Origin: Sphingobacterium sp. UGAL515B_05
Lineage (GTDB): Bacteria > Bacteroidota > Bacteroidia > Sphingobacteriales > Sphingobacteriaceae
Assembly (NCBI RefSeq): GCF_033097525.1
Contig: NZ_CP109907.1
Coordinates: forward strand, 3,038,001 to 3,102,000
Length of the DNA: 64,000 bases
Direction of reading: 5' to 3'
Under the pieces are notes generated by a model, which saw only the letters and a program-made list of their open reading frames with translations, did not search any database and had not been told where the DNA came from. Below are positions 1 to 8,358 of this stretch, in pieces (the stretch's first letter is position 1; each line of letters begins with the position of its first letter). Both the position numbers and the translations under genes were made by a program.

Positions 1-1
1 G

Positions 2-388
2 ACTAACGAAGATAGTAACAATATTTTTGAGTTAAACGAAGGGTCAAAAGGGCTCAATGACCTAGATTTATACTATGTTGATAAATCAGGCAATCGGGAA
101 ATTCAAAACCAACCTAATCTTGATCTCCCCAAAAATATGCAAATTATTGATTGGGAAGTGCCGAAACAGAAAATATTGAAAGTTTTTGGAAATCTTACAC
201 CTCAAAGCGACGGCTATGCTGAAAGTATATTAGTGGTAAAGGGATACTCTGAAGTTTCAATAAAATTAAAAATAGAAAGCACTGATTCCTATAAAGGCTA
301 TTCACAATTATTGGTGAATGGAAAGGAGATTTCAAAAGGTCAACTTGGACGTCCTATTTCTGTTAAACTAACTCCGTTATCGGAATAG
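2..388 (+). CDS. C-terminal part of an unidentified protein (5' end outside window)
   Basis: The frame is open from base 2 and runs 128 codons to the TAG at 386-388, so this is the end of a gene that begins left of the window; the first in-frame ATG at 137 is probably internal. The visible part is polar, beta-rich in appearance and has no signal peptide, membrane segment or cysteine. I do not recognise the family. It is followed within 50 bases by a strong terminator hairpin, so it belongs to an upstream transcription unit and not to the lipase operon that follows. Confidence 0.6.
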   Translation, partial: TNEDSNNIFELNEGSKGLNDLDLYYVDKSGNREIQNQPNLDLPKNMQIIDWEVPKQKILKVFGNLTPQSDGYAESILVVKGYSEVSIKLKIESTDSYKGYSQLLVNGKEISKGQLGRPISVKLTPLSE

Positions 389-428
389 GACTTCCTAAAA
401 TTAAATTTCATAGTTAGGGTTTTATATA

Positions 429-463
429 AACCACCATTAGATTATTTAATGGTGGTTTTTTAT
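429..463 (+). terminator. Rho-independent terminator
   Basis: A perfect 12-bp stem (AAACCACCATTA at 429-440 against TAATGGTGGTTT at 448-459) with a 7-base loop and a T-rich tail ends the transcript of the partial gene at 2-388. Confidence 0.85.
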
Positions 464-535
464 TTTATGTAGAATAATGCCATTTTATAACCTTAATTAA
501 TGAATATAAAATATAACATCGTGTAGATTGGGTAT

Positions 536-566
536 TTCGTATGGGTCAAAATTGAGTTGGTCGAGA
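536..566 (+). promoter_or_regulatory. LytTR-style regulatory element, copy 1 (lipase operon)
   Basis: Two half-sites, TTCGTATGG (536-544) and TTGGTCGAG (557-565), are separated by the 12-bp spacer GTCAAAATTGAG. The same layout occurs six more times in the first 22 kb. It ends 63 bases before the ATG at 629 and is followed by AT-rich DNA that could hold the -7 box. The 9+12+9 format matches the direct repeats bound by LytTR response regulators; binding by the regulator at 14521-15225 is inferred. Confidence 0.65.
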
Positions 567-628
567 TTATTTATTTATTTGATAAATATAATATAGCTTT
601 TCAGAAGTTTAGCCAAATACGAAACAAC

Positions 629-3600
629 ATGAAAAGAAATTTGATCAAAATCCTAGCTTTATTGCTTACGTTGTTTTTCAACGCGCCTTCAATTTTTGCA
701 CAGGGAGTTGAAGAAAATACCGATATGAGGAACTACCTCAATAATATGTTTTCTACTCTTGATAAAACTAAAGTGCCAGATGGACTATTAAGGGATTTTT
801 CATTCGAACTTGTTGATTTAGATAAGTATTCAGGTACTCTTTTAAATAAGGATAATTTTATAGATCGACCAACTTATGAAATGTTCCTGCGTACTATAAA
901 ATCAGCTTCTGTTTCTACCTCTCCATTTGGAGATGTTGAAACTATTATGTTAAATCAAGGTAACGCTGGAACAAATACTACCGTTTCGTTAAGTGCTGCA
1001 GCCTACCGCTATTCCTTTATAAAGGCAAATGCAAAAAACGATCAATTGATAAATTATGCAAATGGTAAGGTTTCCGATAATGTTAAAAATGGTGTTTGGC
1101 AAAATCCTTATTCCAGTGGATATGCTTTGGGTTTTGCTCCACATGATAGTATTTTTAATGCTGGATCTCTTACATACAAACTCAATTCAAATGTGTGGTT
1201 TTCAAATTTATCTTATTCAAAGATTGAGATTGACCCAGGTGATGGTGGGGGGTATAGGCAGATTACTTTAGGAGGAAGCTTAACTGCGAATTATCCATCA
1301 TCGGGAAGAAAAGAAATTAAAATGCGGATCACACTCACAGGTGGGAATCAATTGCAATCACATTCAAATATTCAAGTACTTTTACCAACTACCGCAGCTA
1401 GAGCCTTTGGTATAGGTTCAAAATTTTCTTACGCAACAACAAAAGTTGGTGGCGCATATAATGGAGTGAGTACATCGGCGGAAGTGTACACTATTTGTCG
1501 AGTCAATAATGAAATAAAGAAACCACTTGTTGTCGTGGAAGGTTTTGATCCCCGCGCTCTTAGCGTTTTAGTTGATAAGGATCCAAATACTGAATTAAAA
1601 GGTAAAGGAGTCGTAAGTGTTGAAAGTTTTATGAAGGTACTTAAACGCACTTATGAAGGAGAGCGTATACTGGATGAATATGATATAGTTTATGTTGATT
1701 TTGTAAATAGTGAGGAATATATTCAGGCGAATGCAAACACACTTAAAGAGGTAATACTTTGGGTTAATCAACAAAAACAACAGAATAATAGCGCCGAACC
1801 TAATATCGTTATGGGACAAAGTATGGGTGGGCTAATTGCGCGGTATGCCCTGAAAAAAATGGAGGTAGCCAATATTGCTCATAACACCTCTATATATGTT
1901 AGCCATGATGCCCCACATTTGGGAGCAAATGTCCCTTTGGGAGTACTTTATGGTGTATATGCCATCAATTCATTCTTAGAGAATAAATCAATTCTAAATT
2001 CTATCGCTGGTAGTTTTGATAATAACGATTATATAAACATGGTAAAAAGAATCATGCATAGTAATGCTGCTCGACAAATGTTGGTAAACTATGTTGACTT
2101 TGGAGGAAATCTAAATAATACTGACCATAATAATTGGCAACAAGAATTAGCGTCACTTGGTTTTCCAAACGGAGATGTTAACGGTTCTTTTAGAATGCTC
2201 TCCATTGTTAATGGTAGTTATGTGAGTAATCCTGTAAATCAATATTTTGTTGACGCTAATGTAAATGCTAATTCTCCTTTGCTAGACTTTACTCCTGGAC
2301 TCAATGGGATTGTCCTTGGGGTTTTATTGCAAGATATCTGGGCCGGTTTACTGACAATTCTTCCCGGTAAAACAACTTTGCAAGTCAAAATGCAGATGCT
2401 TCCTGGTATATCTGTCGGAACTAAAATTTCTGATTTTCAGATTAAATACGTTAAAAAATTTCTTTGGACTGTACCAATTACCCGGACAATTTTCTCTTTT
2501 CAAAGAAATATGCCAAGCGGATTACTTTTTGATACCTATCCAAGTTCAGTATATTCAATTAACAACCAAGCAAATTTAGGTCAAGCTTCCGGTTCTGTGA
2601 TATCGCCAATTCTATTAAAGTATGGATATGATGTGAAAATTGCACCGAATATTCCCTTCCTTCCAGCTTCTAGTGCTCTTGCTGTAGGATTTGGCACTCA
2701 ACCCCTAACTGCTGCAATGTTTACTACTAAACCAGCTAGTACAAATACCCCGTTTGGTGGGAATGTCTTTTATAACAATATGGTTTCCAATGGCCATATA
2801 GACTTTGGTATGGAGGAAGCAGGATGGTTATTAGCTCAATTAAGATACTCAATTGCGGGACCTAAGTTGGGAAAAACAGGATCTCAATATTCAGTAATTA
2901 ATCCTGGGACTGCAAGCATTACATGGAGTACCTCAAATTCAAGTATTGCTACAATTAATTCGTCTGGTGTTCTTACGGTTACAGGCAAAGGAATAATTGA
3001 TATTACTGCTTATGTGAGTGGTACACAACTTACCACTCGAGTTGCTGTTGGAACACCTCGCTTTGTGCTAGCGGATGTGGTTCGAAAACCTGGTTTTTAT
3101 ACAATAAAAGCAAACTGTATTGATACAGAGCCGGGGTATGCCGATTTTATCATGGAGAATAAAAATATTGTTGTTTATCAATGGGGGGTTAAGAATGAAG
3201 ATGGCCCTATAGAATGGTTTGATTCGCAGTCTCCAGAAGTTAAACTTGGTACTACGGAAGATAATGATAATACCACCATCTATCTAAAAGTGAGGGATGC
3301 AAATGGTAATGAAAGTGCGCCTGTATTTGTCCGGATTACCGGATATGATGTATGGAATCTACTTTTTAATAGTTGGATCGTCAATAATAAAGGGGAAGTT
3401 TATACTTCAACAGGGATTAAAGTAACATATAATAATGCTACAATGGCAATTATAAGAAGGAACACTTCTGGTGAGTATGCTAATGCTAGGTGGAATCCAT
3501 TAGCAGCCGTAATTGTCAACGATGAAGGAAGTCAAAGAGGTATCCTTTGGTCACCTAATGGATATATCAAAGATATTTTACCTCCCGAAGAACTCGAAAG

Positions 3601-3721
3601 GATAAAAGCATTTCCGAATAACCAAGTGCTGGTTTATAGGTTGATGTTGCTAAATTATCAGGAACAGATTATTCAAAAAACTCCATTTACGGTTGTTTAT
3701 AAAGAGAATTACCCGAATTAA
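629..3721 (+). CDS. Large secreted alpha/beta-hydrolase (lipase/PGAP1-like) with Ig-like domains
   Basis: A 1030-residue exported protein. The frame extends upstream through a TTG inside the regulatory element, but the ATG at 629 begins a clear signal peptide (Lys/Arg start, hydrophobic core, FAQ cleavage site near residue 25). Residues about 298-460 look like an alpha/beta hydrolase: a VVVEGFDPR strand and turn, then the nucleophile elbow GQSMGG with Ser398, then SHDAPHLGA. This resembles lipases and PGAP1-like esterases. A BIG2-like Ig domain (about 750-812, with ITWSTSNSSIATIN) and a second beta domain follow. It is the first gene of a four-gene operon with spacings of 10, 1 and 12 bases. 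Substrate is unknown. Confidence 0.75.
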   Translation: MKRNLIKILALLLTLFFNAPSIFAQGVEENTDMRNYLNNMFSTLDKTKVPDGLLRDFSFELVDLDKYSGTLLNKDNFIDRPTYEMFLRTIKSASVSTSPFGDVETIMLNQGNAGTNTTVSLSAAAYRYSFIKANAKNDQLINYANGKVSDNVKNGVWQNPYSSGYALGFAPHDSIFNAGSLTYKLNSNVWFSNLSYSKIEIDPGDGGGYRQITLGGSLTANYPSSGRKEIKMRITLTGGNQLQSHSNIQVLLPTTAARAFGIGSKFSYATTKVGGAYNGVSTSAEVYTICRVNNEIKKPLVVVEGFDPRALSVLVDKDPNTELKGKGVVSVESFMKVLKRTYEGERILDEYDIVYVDFVNSEEYIQANANTLKEVILWVNQQKQQNNSAEPNIVMGQSMGGLIARYALKKMEVANIAHNTSIYVSHDAPHLGANVPLGVLYGVYAINSFLENKSILNSIAGSFDNNDYINMVKRIMHSNAARQMLVNYVDFGGNLNNTDHNNWQQELASLGFPNGDVNGSFRMLSIVNGSYVSNPVNQYFVDANVNANSPLLDFTPGLNGIVLGVLLQDIWAGLLTILPGKTTLQVKMQMLPGISVGTKISDFQIKYVKKFLWTVPITRTIFSFQRNMPSGLLFDTYPSSVYSINNQANLGQASGSVISPILLKYGYDVKIAPNIPFLPASSALAVGFGTQPLTAAMFTTKPASTNTPFGGNVFYNNMVSNGHIDFGMEEAGWLLAQLRYSIAGPKLGKTGSQYSVINPGTASITWSTSNSSIATINSSGVLTVTGKGIIDITAYVSGTQLTTRVAVGTPRFVLADVVRKPGFYTIKANCIDTEPGYADFIMENKNIVVYQWGVKNEDGPIEWFDSQSPEVKLGTTEDNDNTTIYLKVRDANGNESAPVFVRITGYDVWNLLFNSWIVNNKGEVYTSTGIKVTYNNATMAIIRRNTSGEYANARWNPLAAVIVNDEGSQRGILWSPNGYIKDILPPEELERIKAFPNNQVLVYRLMLLNYQEQIIQKTPFTVVYKENYPN

Positions 3722-3731
3722 TTTGATAAAA

Positions 3732-4358
3732 ATGAGACTAAATATTATGTTTATTAAATCTGTAGTGATGTTGCTGTTGAGTTTAACGACTATCGCATGC
3801 AAAAAAGAGCAAAAGCAAGAGGAATTAAGTTCTGACACTTTTAAATGTGAGGTTAATGGTGTTCAATATAAGGATAAAATGCCAATCTTGTTGCCTCCGG
3901 GTGCGACACGCTTTCCTTGGTTTGGTTATTATTACCTTAATGACCGTGAAAATTATAAATATTTGATTTTTCAGAGTTTCCCTAGACTGGAAAATGTAAG
4001 TTCTGATGTGGCGGCAAGGTATTACAATTTAGAAATATATTGTCCTTTGGATGCAGAATTACAAGTAAACAAAGAATATCTATTTGAGGCTATCCCGGGC
4101 GAAGACTACCTTATGCCAGTCAATTATGAGATAAAGTATAGAGATAAACAAAAAGCATATTCTAGTATTTCGGCAAATGGTGATTTAAATAATAATTGCT
4201 TCGGAACAGGGAAAATGGTCATTAAATCTATCGACACGGACAAAATGGAAGTTAGAGGCATACTGGAACTTATAATTCCATCCCCCATTGTAGCGGAAAA
4301 TAAAAAGTTGCTAACGATAAAAGGCGAATTCCGGACGACACTTAACAAAAATTATTGA
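3732..4358 (+). CDS. Lipoprotein, paralogue of the one at 7438-8019
   Basis: A 208-residue protein with a signal peptide and lipobox ending at Cys23 (LTTIAC, then KKEQK). The frame opens at 3693 inside the preceding gene; I chose the ATG at 3732, ten bases after the upstream stop. It shares with the minus-strand lipoprotein at 7438-8019 an overall plan: a short N-terminal strand with a G(V/I)xY motif, a central LEIYCP/ITIYCP motif, a VNKEY/LNKKY motif, a GTGKM/GTGYI motif and a KGEF/KGTF C-terminal strand. The family is not recognised. Sitting among protease genes, it could be an inhibitor or immunity lipoprotein, but this is inference only. Confidence 0.7.
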   Translation: MRLNIMFIKSVVMLLLSLTTIACKKEQKQEELSSDTFKCEVNGVQYKDKMPILLPPGATRFPWFGYYYLNDRENYKYLIFQSFPRLENVSSDVAARYYNLEIYCPLDAELQVNKEYLFEAIPGEDYLMPVNYEIKYRDKQKAYSSISANGDLNNNCFGTGKMVIKSIDTDKMEVRGILELIIPSPIVAENKKLLTIKGEFRTTLNKNY

Positions 4359-4359
4359 T

Positions 4360-4704
4360 ATGAAAAGTTTACGAAAAATCAAAACGTATTTATTTTTAGC
4401 GTTCTTATTGGGACTTATTACCATCGGATGTAGGAAAGATATTAAATCTATCGAAATGGAGAAAACACCGTCGCGTGCCGAAGTAAAGCAGGACAGTTTG
4501 GAAACTCTTTTTAAAATGCAGTCTAATGCAGATCTGATGTTATCAGATCGAATTATCTTAAAAAATTCAGTATATATTCTGGATATGTCTGAGAAGGAAG
4601 CAAGTGAACTTCACATTTCTCCTGAACTGTATCATAAGTACGTGGAAGCGGTGAAGGGTATGAACTATTCAAACGATAATAATTCAACTAACAAAATCAA
4701 ATAA
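4360..4704 (+). CDS. Small lipoprotein of unknown function
   Basis: A 114-residue protein starting one base after the previous stop, so translation is probably coupled. The signal peptide ends in a lipobox with Cys24 (LITIGC, then RKDIK). The mature part is mostly helical and charged, with a segment SEKEASELHISPELYHKYV. It lies directly before the inactive astacin-like protein and has roughly the size of the pro-region found at the start of the active astacin at 8359-9579, but I see no convincing alignment between them. Function not recognised. Confidence 0.65.
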   Translation: MKSLRKIKTYLFLAFLLGLITIGCRKDIKSIEMEKTPSRAEVKQDSLETLFKMQSNADLMLSDRIILKNSVYILDMSEKEASELHISPELYHKYVEAVKGMNYSNDNNSTNKIK

Positions 4705-4716
4705 TTAATCAAATCA

Positions 4717-5763
4717 ATGAAAACTACCAATTATTTAAAATTAATGTCATTGGCGTTGCTGTTTGTCTCCTGCCAAAAAAATGACATCTCAAATTCGCAA
4801 GCTTCTGACCAAGAGAAAAAAGCGGCATCTTATTCTGTTCTCTATACAGATCAGCAATTGATAAATTGGAAAGAGACTGGGAATCCCTTTTTGGAAAGCG
4901 AACATAAAAATTCTAAAAATACGCTCATTGATAAGAATATTCCATCTCAGGGCGGTGTGTTTGAACCAATTCCAATTGGAACTAAAGCTTTTGGAGTTCA
5001 TCCTTATCAGAATCGTTTCTGGTCTATGATCAGGTTAAAAGTTGGACTTACACTAGTTACACAGGCTGATTATGAGTTAAAACAAAATCTCACTGATGCC
5101 ATATCGGAAATTGAGGCAGAAACCAATATTAGGTTCTATAATTCCCTTTATGATTTAGACGAGGACCCAGTTTATCATTTCAAATATCCTAATGTGCATA
5201 TAAGCAAAGCCACAGGGAATAAAAAAGGATCTTCTTATATTGGTCTTCAGGGGGGAGAACAAAACATTTATTTACCTGAGGGTTCTACTGTTGCGTTTAT
5301 TAAAAGAGCTTTAGTTAATGTTGCAGGTATGTATAATGAACAACAGAGAAATGATCGTGATACTTACGTAAACATTAATACGAATAACGTTGACCCGGAT
5401 AACAGATATCATTTTGATAAAATTACTACCAATTACTATTCAATTGGATCGTTTGATTTTAATTCTATTACTTTAGCGGGATCAACAGAGTTTTCTAATA
5501 ATGGTTTAAACAGTATTTGGAAGAAAGATGGTTCAACTATCAATTCTAATCAGACATTATCAAATACAGACCGAGCTTTTATAAACTATTTTTATCTTCC
5601 ATACATTGCTAGAACTGATAATTATAGACAATTAGACGATGTGGTGTATGATGGTAATAATGTTCAGCTTACAACTACTCAAAGACAACAGTTGCAAGAT
5701 TATCTCAATAATTACGCTCCTTACCCAGGTGATGGTAATATCATTAATCAACAACCTTTTTAA
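4717..5763 (+). CDS. Astacin-like lipoprotein without zinc ligands (pseudoprotease)
   Basis: A 348-residue lipoprotein (lipobox LLFVSC, Cys19) closely related to the astacin-type protease at 8359-9579. Shared blocks include GVHPYQNRFWSMIR, the ETNIRFYN strand and the C-terminal NYFYLPYIART. Where the active paralogue has HEIMHAIGLYHEHTRPDRD, this protein has RALVNVAGMYNEQQRNDRD at residues 197-215: the three zinc histidines and the catalytic glutamate are replaced by Arg, Asn, Asn and Ala, while Gly, Tyr, the second Glu and the RxDRD end are kept. The Met-turn SIMMYG is SITLAG. The frame is intact, so it is probably expressed but not a zinc protease. Last gene of the operon starting at 629. 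Confidence 0.8.
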   Translation: MKTTNYLKLMSLALLFVSCQKNDISNSQASDQEKKAASYSVLYTDQQLINWKETGNPFLESEHKNSKNTLIDKNIPSQGGVFEPIPIGTKAFGVHPYQNRFWSMIRLKVGLTLVTQADYELKQNLTDAISEIEAETNIRFYNSLYDLDEDPVYHFKYPNVHISKATGNKKGSSYIGLQGGEQNIYLPEGSTVAFIKRALVNVAGMYNEQQRNDRDTYVNINTNNVDPDNRYHFDKITTNYYSIGSFDFNSITLAGSTEFSNNGLNSIWKKDGSTINSNQTLSNTDRAFINYFYLPYIARTDNYRQLDDVVYDGNNVQLTTTQRQQLQDYLNNYAPYPGDGNIINQQPF

Positions 5764-5773
5764 TAAAATTGAA

Positions 5774-5805
5774 CAAAGTTCCTCTCTTTAATGAGGGGAA
5801 TTTTG
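5774..5805 (+). terminator. Probable terminator after the lipase operon
   Basis: A 12-bp imperfect stem (CAAAGTTCCTCT against AGGGGAATTTTG, with G-T pairs) and a T-rich 3' side lie 10 bases after the stop of the astacin-like gene. Confidence 0.6.
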
Positions 5806-5852
5806 TATTTCAAGGAACGCCTCAAATAGTATTTATATAACTTTTCTTCTTA

Positions 5853-6216
5853 ATGAAATTTAAGCCAAAATTTTTAGACATATTCGGCATTGCTGGAATA
5901 TTGTTCTTATTTCTTGTCAAAAAGAAAACGTTTCTCCTAATTTAGAAAAAGTTGGGAAACAAAATATTAGAACAATCGTTGATGCAAAGAGCGTTGCACT
6001 TCAATATTATACTGGAAGTGCCAAGTCTAAGGCAACTACAAAATCTAATACGGAAGTTAAACCGACGATTTTTCCGGTAAAAAGGGTGGTATGATTATAT
6101 CGAGAAATACACAGTGTGAACCAGTTCTTGCTATTTTTGATGAAGGGGACTTTTCATTCCAAAATCTTTTGCAAAATACGGCTACAAAAATTTTTATTAA
6201 ACAAGAGGCTAAATAA
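5853..6216 (+). pseudogene. Broken C10 (streptopain) prodomain-like lipoprotein gene
   Basis: No frame is open across this stretch, but three frames join into one readable protein. The ATG at 5853 gives the beginning of a signal peptide, a second frame gives a lipobox-like ISCQKEN and a charged region, and a third frame from about 6077 gives GGMIISRNTQCEPVLAIFDE, ending at the TAA at 6214. The last part resembles the prodomain of the C10 protease at 10941-12095 (EGFAIVTASDRFKQRVLAFS). At least two frameshifts are needed. A free-standing C10 prodomain would resemble Spi, the inhibitor of streptopain in Streptococcus; here it is probably a dead remnant, unless the shifts are sequencing errors. 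Confidence 0.55.
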
Positions 6217-6266
6217 TTTAAATTATAGAGTCTGACTAAATCGGCTCCTTTTTAATACGGTTAAAC

Positions 6267-7382
6267 ATGAGATTTATACTAATTTCTCTAATATTTGTGT
6301 TTCTTTTCTTTTCGTGTAAAAAAGATGCTCCTGTTGAACCTCCAAAAATTAAATACGATCAAACGATTATTGTCGTAATGGAGGCCAACAATAATCTAAG
6401 ACAATACGCGCTTGATAATATTAATGATATGGAAATAGCAGCTAATACTTTTAAAAATGCTGCCGTTTTAGTTTATCTCCGTTCAAATAATGATGAAGCA
6501 ATTCTTCTTCGAGTGAAATTTGATGACAACTTAAAAGTAATAGCCAGCGATACAATAAAGAAGTATAACATTTCAAATAGTAGTCCACAACAATTGAATC
6601 GGGCAATCAATGATGGCAAGGAATTATTCCCTGCAAAAAGCTATGGATTAATTTTGTGGTCTCATGCGACTTCCTGGGCGCCACCTGTGTCAAAAAGAAT
6701 CGAAACTCGATCATTTGGAGAGGATCAGGGCAAGCAAATGGATATAATCGAATTGAAGAATGCAATTCCATCTGGATTCAATTACATTATATTCGACGCC
6801 TGCAATATGGCAAGTATTGAGGTACTCTGGGAGTTTAAAGAAAAAGCGAAATACATTATAGCGTCACCGACAGAAGTATTAGCAAGCGGGTTTCCTTATC
6901 GAAAAGTGTTGCCTTACCTTGCCTCTAAAGAACCTGATTTAATAAATGCTGCTAATCAGTACTTTGAACACTATAGTTCTTATACAGGTCAAATGCGATC
7001 TGCATCTGTTACATTGCTTAATACAGAAGAACTTTCTAAACTTTCAAGTTTATGTGCAGATTTATATTTAAAAAATAAGTCGGTTGGTATACCAATTAGG
7101 GTTAATGTCCAAAGATTAGATTACACAGCGGATTTTCCAGTGCCTGCATTTGATTTTGTAAATTATCTGGAGGTAAATTTTCCTCTTTCGGAGCTTGATC
7201 CTATTAAAAAGCAGATGGAGAAAACGATTATTTATAAGAACGCTACAGATCAATTTTTAGGAAAGCCAATTAAGGCTTTTTCTGGATTCACCTGTTTTAT
7301 TCCAGAATCTGAGGATTTTTATTTAAACTATTATCGTACCCTTAATTGGTATAAAGATAGTGGTACTAATGTGTTATTTTAG
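6267..7382 (+). CDS. Clostripain-type cysteine protease lipoprotein (peptidase C11)
   Basis: A 371-residue lipoprotein (lipobox LFFSC, Cys17) of the C11 family. The catalytic His lies in LILWSHATSW (His133) and the catalytic Cys in IIFDACNMAS (Cys179), followed by the family-typical SPTEVLASGFPY. C11 proteases cut after basic residues and are often activated by autocleavage. The lipobox suggests attachment to the outer membrane or the cell surface. No copy of the shared regulatory element is seen just upstream; the gene follows the broken prodomain remnant and may have its own promoter. A lipoprotein gene faces it across a bidirectional terminator. Confidence 0.85.
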   Translation: MRFILISLIFVFLFFSCKKDAPVEPPKIKYDQTIIVVMEANNNLRQYALDNINDMEIAANTFKNAAVLVYLRSNNDEAILLRVKFDDNLKVIASDTIKKYNISNSSPQQLNRAINDGKELFPAKSYGLILWSHATSWAPPVSKRIETRSFGEDQGKQMDIIELKNAIPSGFNYIIFDACNMASIEVLWEFKEKAKYIIASPTEVLASGFPYRKVLPYLASKEPDLINAANQYFEHYSSYTGQMRSASVTLLNTEELSKLSSLCADLYLKNKSVGIPIRVNVQRLDYTADFPVPAFDFVNYLEVNFPLSELDPIKKQMEKTIIYKNATDQFLGKPIKAFSGFTCFIPESEDFYLNYYRTLNWYKDSGTNVLF

Positions 7383-7385
7383 TTC

Positions 7386-7431
7386 TTTAGATCTTCTCTT
7401 TGGTGGATCACCTTTTAAGAGAAGATCTAAA
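7386..7431. terminator. Bidirectional terminator hairpin between convergent genes
   Basis: A perfect 15-bp stem (TTTAGATCTTCTCTT at 7386-7400 against its complement at 7417-7431) lies between the C11 gene and the convergent lipoprotein gene. Confidence 0.75.
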
Positions 7432-7437
7432 TACAAT

Positions 7438-8019
7438 TTATAACGTAAAAGTTCCTTTCAAAGATGTTCTACCTCCATTTTCATTTGGGATGGTGAATTC
7501 TATTATTCCAGAACCTTTAGCATTGCTTGGGTTGCCTCCATCATCAAAATGTGTGAACATGATGTAACCTGTCCCATAATAGTAGATTTTATCATTATCA
7601 GAGTATCGAATAAATGCATTGTCCCAATCATCAAAATATCTGTTTCCCTTTTCAATTTGGATTCTTTCTTTTCCAGCATTTGGCTTTATTTCATATTTCT
7701 TGTTTAAAACAACTCCTCCGTTTACGGGACAATAGATGGTAATGTCAAATCCTTTGGGATTTTCACCTTTTGTATATGGAGAGGCAGATAATGTGAAGTT
7801 TTCCTTATACTGCTGATACGAATCAGTTGGTGGGGGATTGTAAGTTAGAAATGGGCTATTAGGTGCTCCAGGTGTTAGAATTATATGTCTTGCATCTACA
7901 TAAGTAATCCCATCTTTCTGTATTTCCAGTTTATTTGAACTAGGTAAGAGATTACCGTTTTTGTCGCAGGAATATAGTCCAATGGAAATGATTGTTAAAA
8001 ATAATATTATCGTCCTCAT
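7438..8019 (-). CDS. Lipoprotein, paralogue of the one at 3732-4358
   Basis: A 193-residue lipoprotein (lipobox IGLYSC, Cys18). It shares an ITIYCP motif, an LNKKYE motif, a GTGYIMF strand and a KGTFTL end with the plus-strand lipoprotein at 3732-4358, so the two arose by duplication. It is convergent with the C11 protease gene and has its own upstream element (8048-8072) that is nearly repeated in front of the lipoprotein at 9615-10070. The arrangement suggests a role linked to the adjacent protease, for example inhibition or protection. This is inference; the family is not recognised. Confidence 0.7.
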   Translation of the reverse strand: MRTIILFLTIISIGLYSCDKNGNLLPSSNKLEIQKDGITYVDARHIILTPGAPNSPFLTYNPPPTDSYQQYKENFTLSASPYTKGENPKGFDITIYCPVNGGVVLNKKYEIKPNAGKERIQIEKGNRYFDDWDNAFIRYSDNDKIYYYGTGYIMFTHFDDGGNPSNAKGSGIIEFTIPNENGGRTSLKGTFTL

Positions 8020-8047
8020 AATTATAATGTTTTGATTGTCAGTTATA

Positions 8048-8072
8048 CGGTTTGAACCTAAATAATGCTACA
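8048..8072 (-). promoter_or_regulatory. Upstream element shared by two protease-adjacent lipoprotein genes, copy 1
   Basis: Read on the minus strand it begins TGTAGCATT and ends AAACCG. It matches the element at 10103-10127 at 20 of 25 positions, and both lie about 30 bases before the start codon of a lipoprotein gene. Probably a promoter or operator. Confidence 0.45.
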
Positions 8073-8146
8073 GTTATTAATTATTTGATTATTTATTAGT
8101 TTTTATGAATGATTTTGTATGGCAAAAAGTATTTATTGTGGATTAT

Positions 8147-8197
8147 TTTGTCGAGGATTTTCCTAACGTTATATGGGTCAAAATCAAGTTGGTCGAG
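8147..8197 (+). promoter_or_regulatory. LytTR-style regulatory element, copy 2 (astacin gene)
   Basis: Half-sites GTTATATGG (8168-8176) and TTGGTCGAG (8189-8197) flank the spacer GTCAAAATCAAG. An extra half-site, TTTGTCGAG (8147-8155), lies exactly 42 bp upstream of the last one, as it also does in copy 5. AAATTTTG, close to the TAnnTTTG -7 box, follows directly. The site is 161 bases before the start codon of the astacin-type protease, further than in the other copies because of a hairpin leader. Confidence 0.65.
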
Positions 8198-8239
8198 AAA
8201 ATTTTGTGGATCGTAAATGTTTCAATATTATTATTCTGT

Positions 8240-8286
8240 AGAAGTATTTTGATAATCGCTTATCAATTTGGAACTTCTAAGAAGTT
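8240..8286 (+). promoter_or_regulatory. Structured 5' leader of the astacin gene
   Basis: Nested inverted repeats AGAAGT/ACTTCT (8240-8245 and 8273-8278) and TTGATAA/TTATCAA around a TCGC loop form a hairpin. A second AGAAGT at 8280-8285 could compete for the ACTTCT arm. No T-tract follows, so a simple terminator is unlikely. It may control translation or mRNA stability. Confidence 0.35.
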
Positions 8287-8358
8287 TTCGATGAAATTCT
8301 GGGTGAAATATCTAGGTATTAAATGTCTGATTATTTTTTAACCTTAATAAACACTATT

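Noticed and set aside
557..628. Upstream extension of the lipase gene from a TTG at 557
   Set aside because: It lies inside the regulatory element; the ATG at 629 begins the signal peptide.
8105..8341. 78-codon plus-strand frame before the astacin gene
   Set aside because: It runs through regulatory copy 2 and the leader hairpin, has random composition and no protein features.
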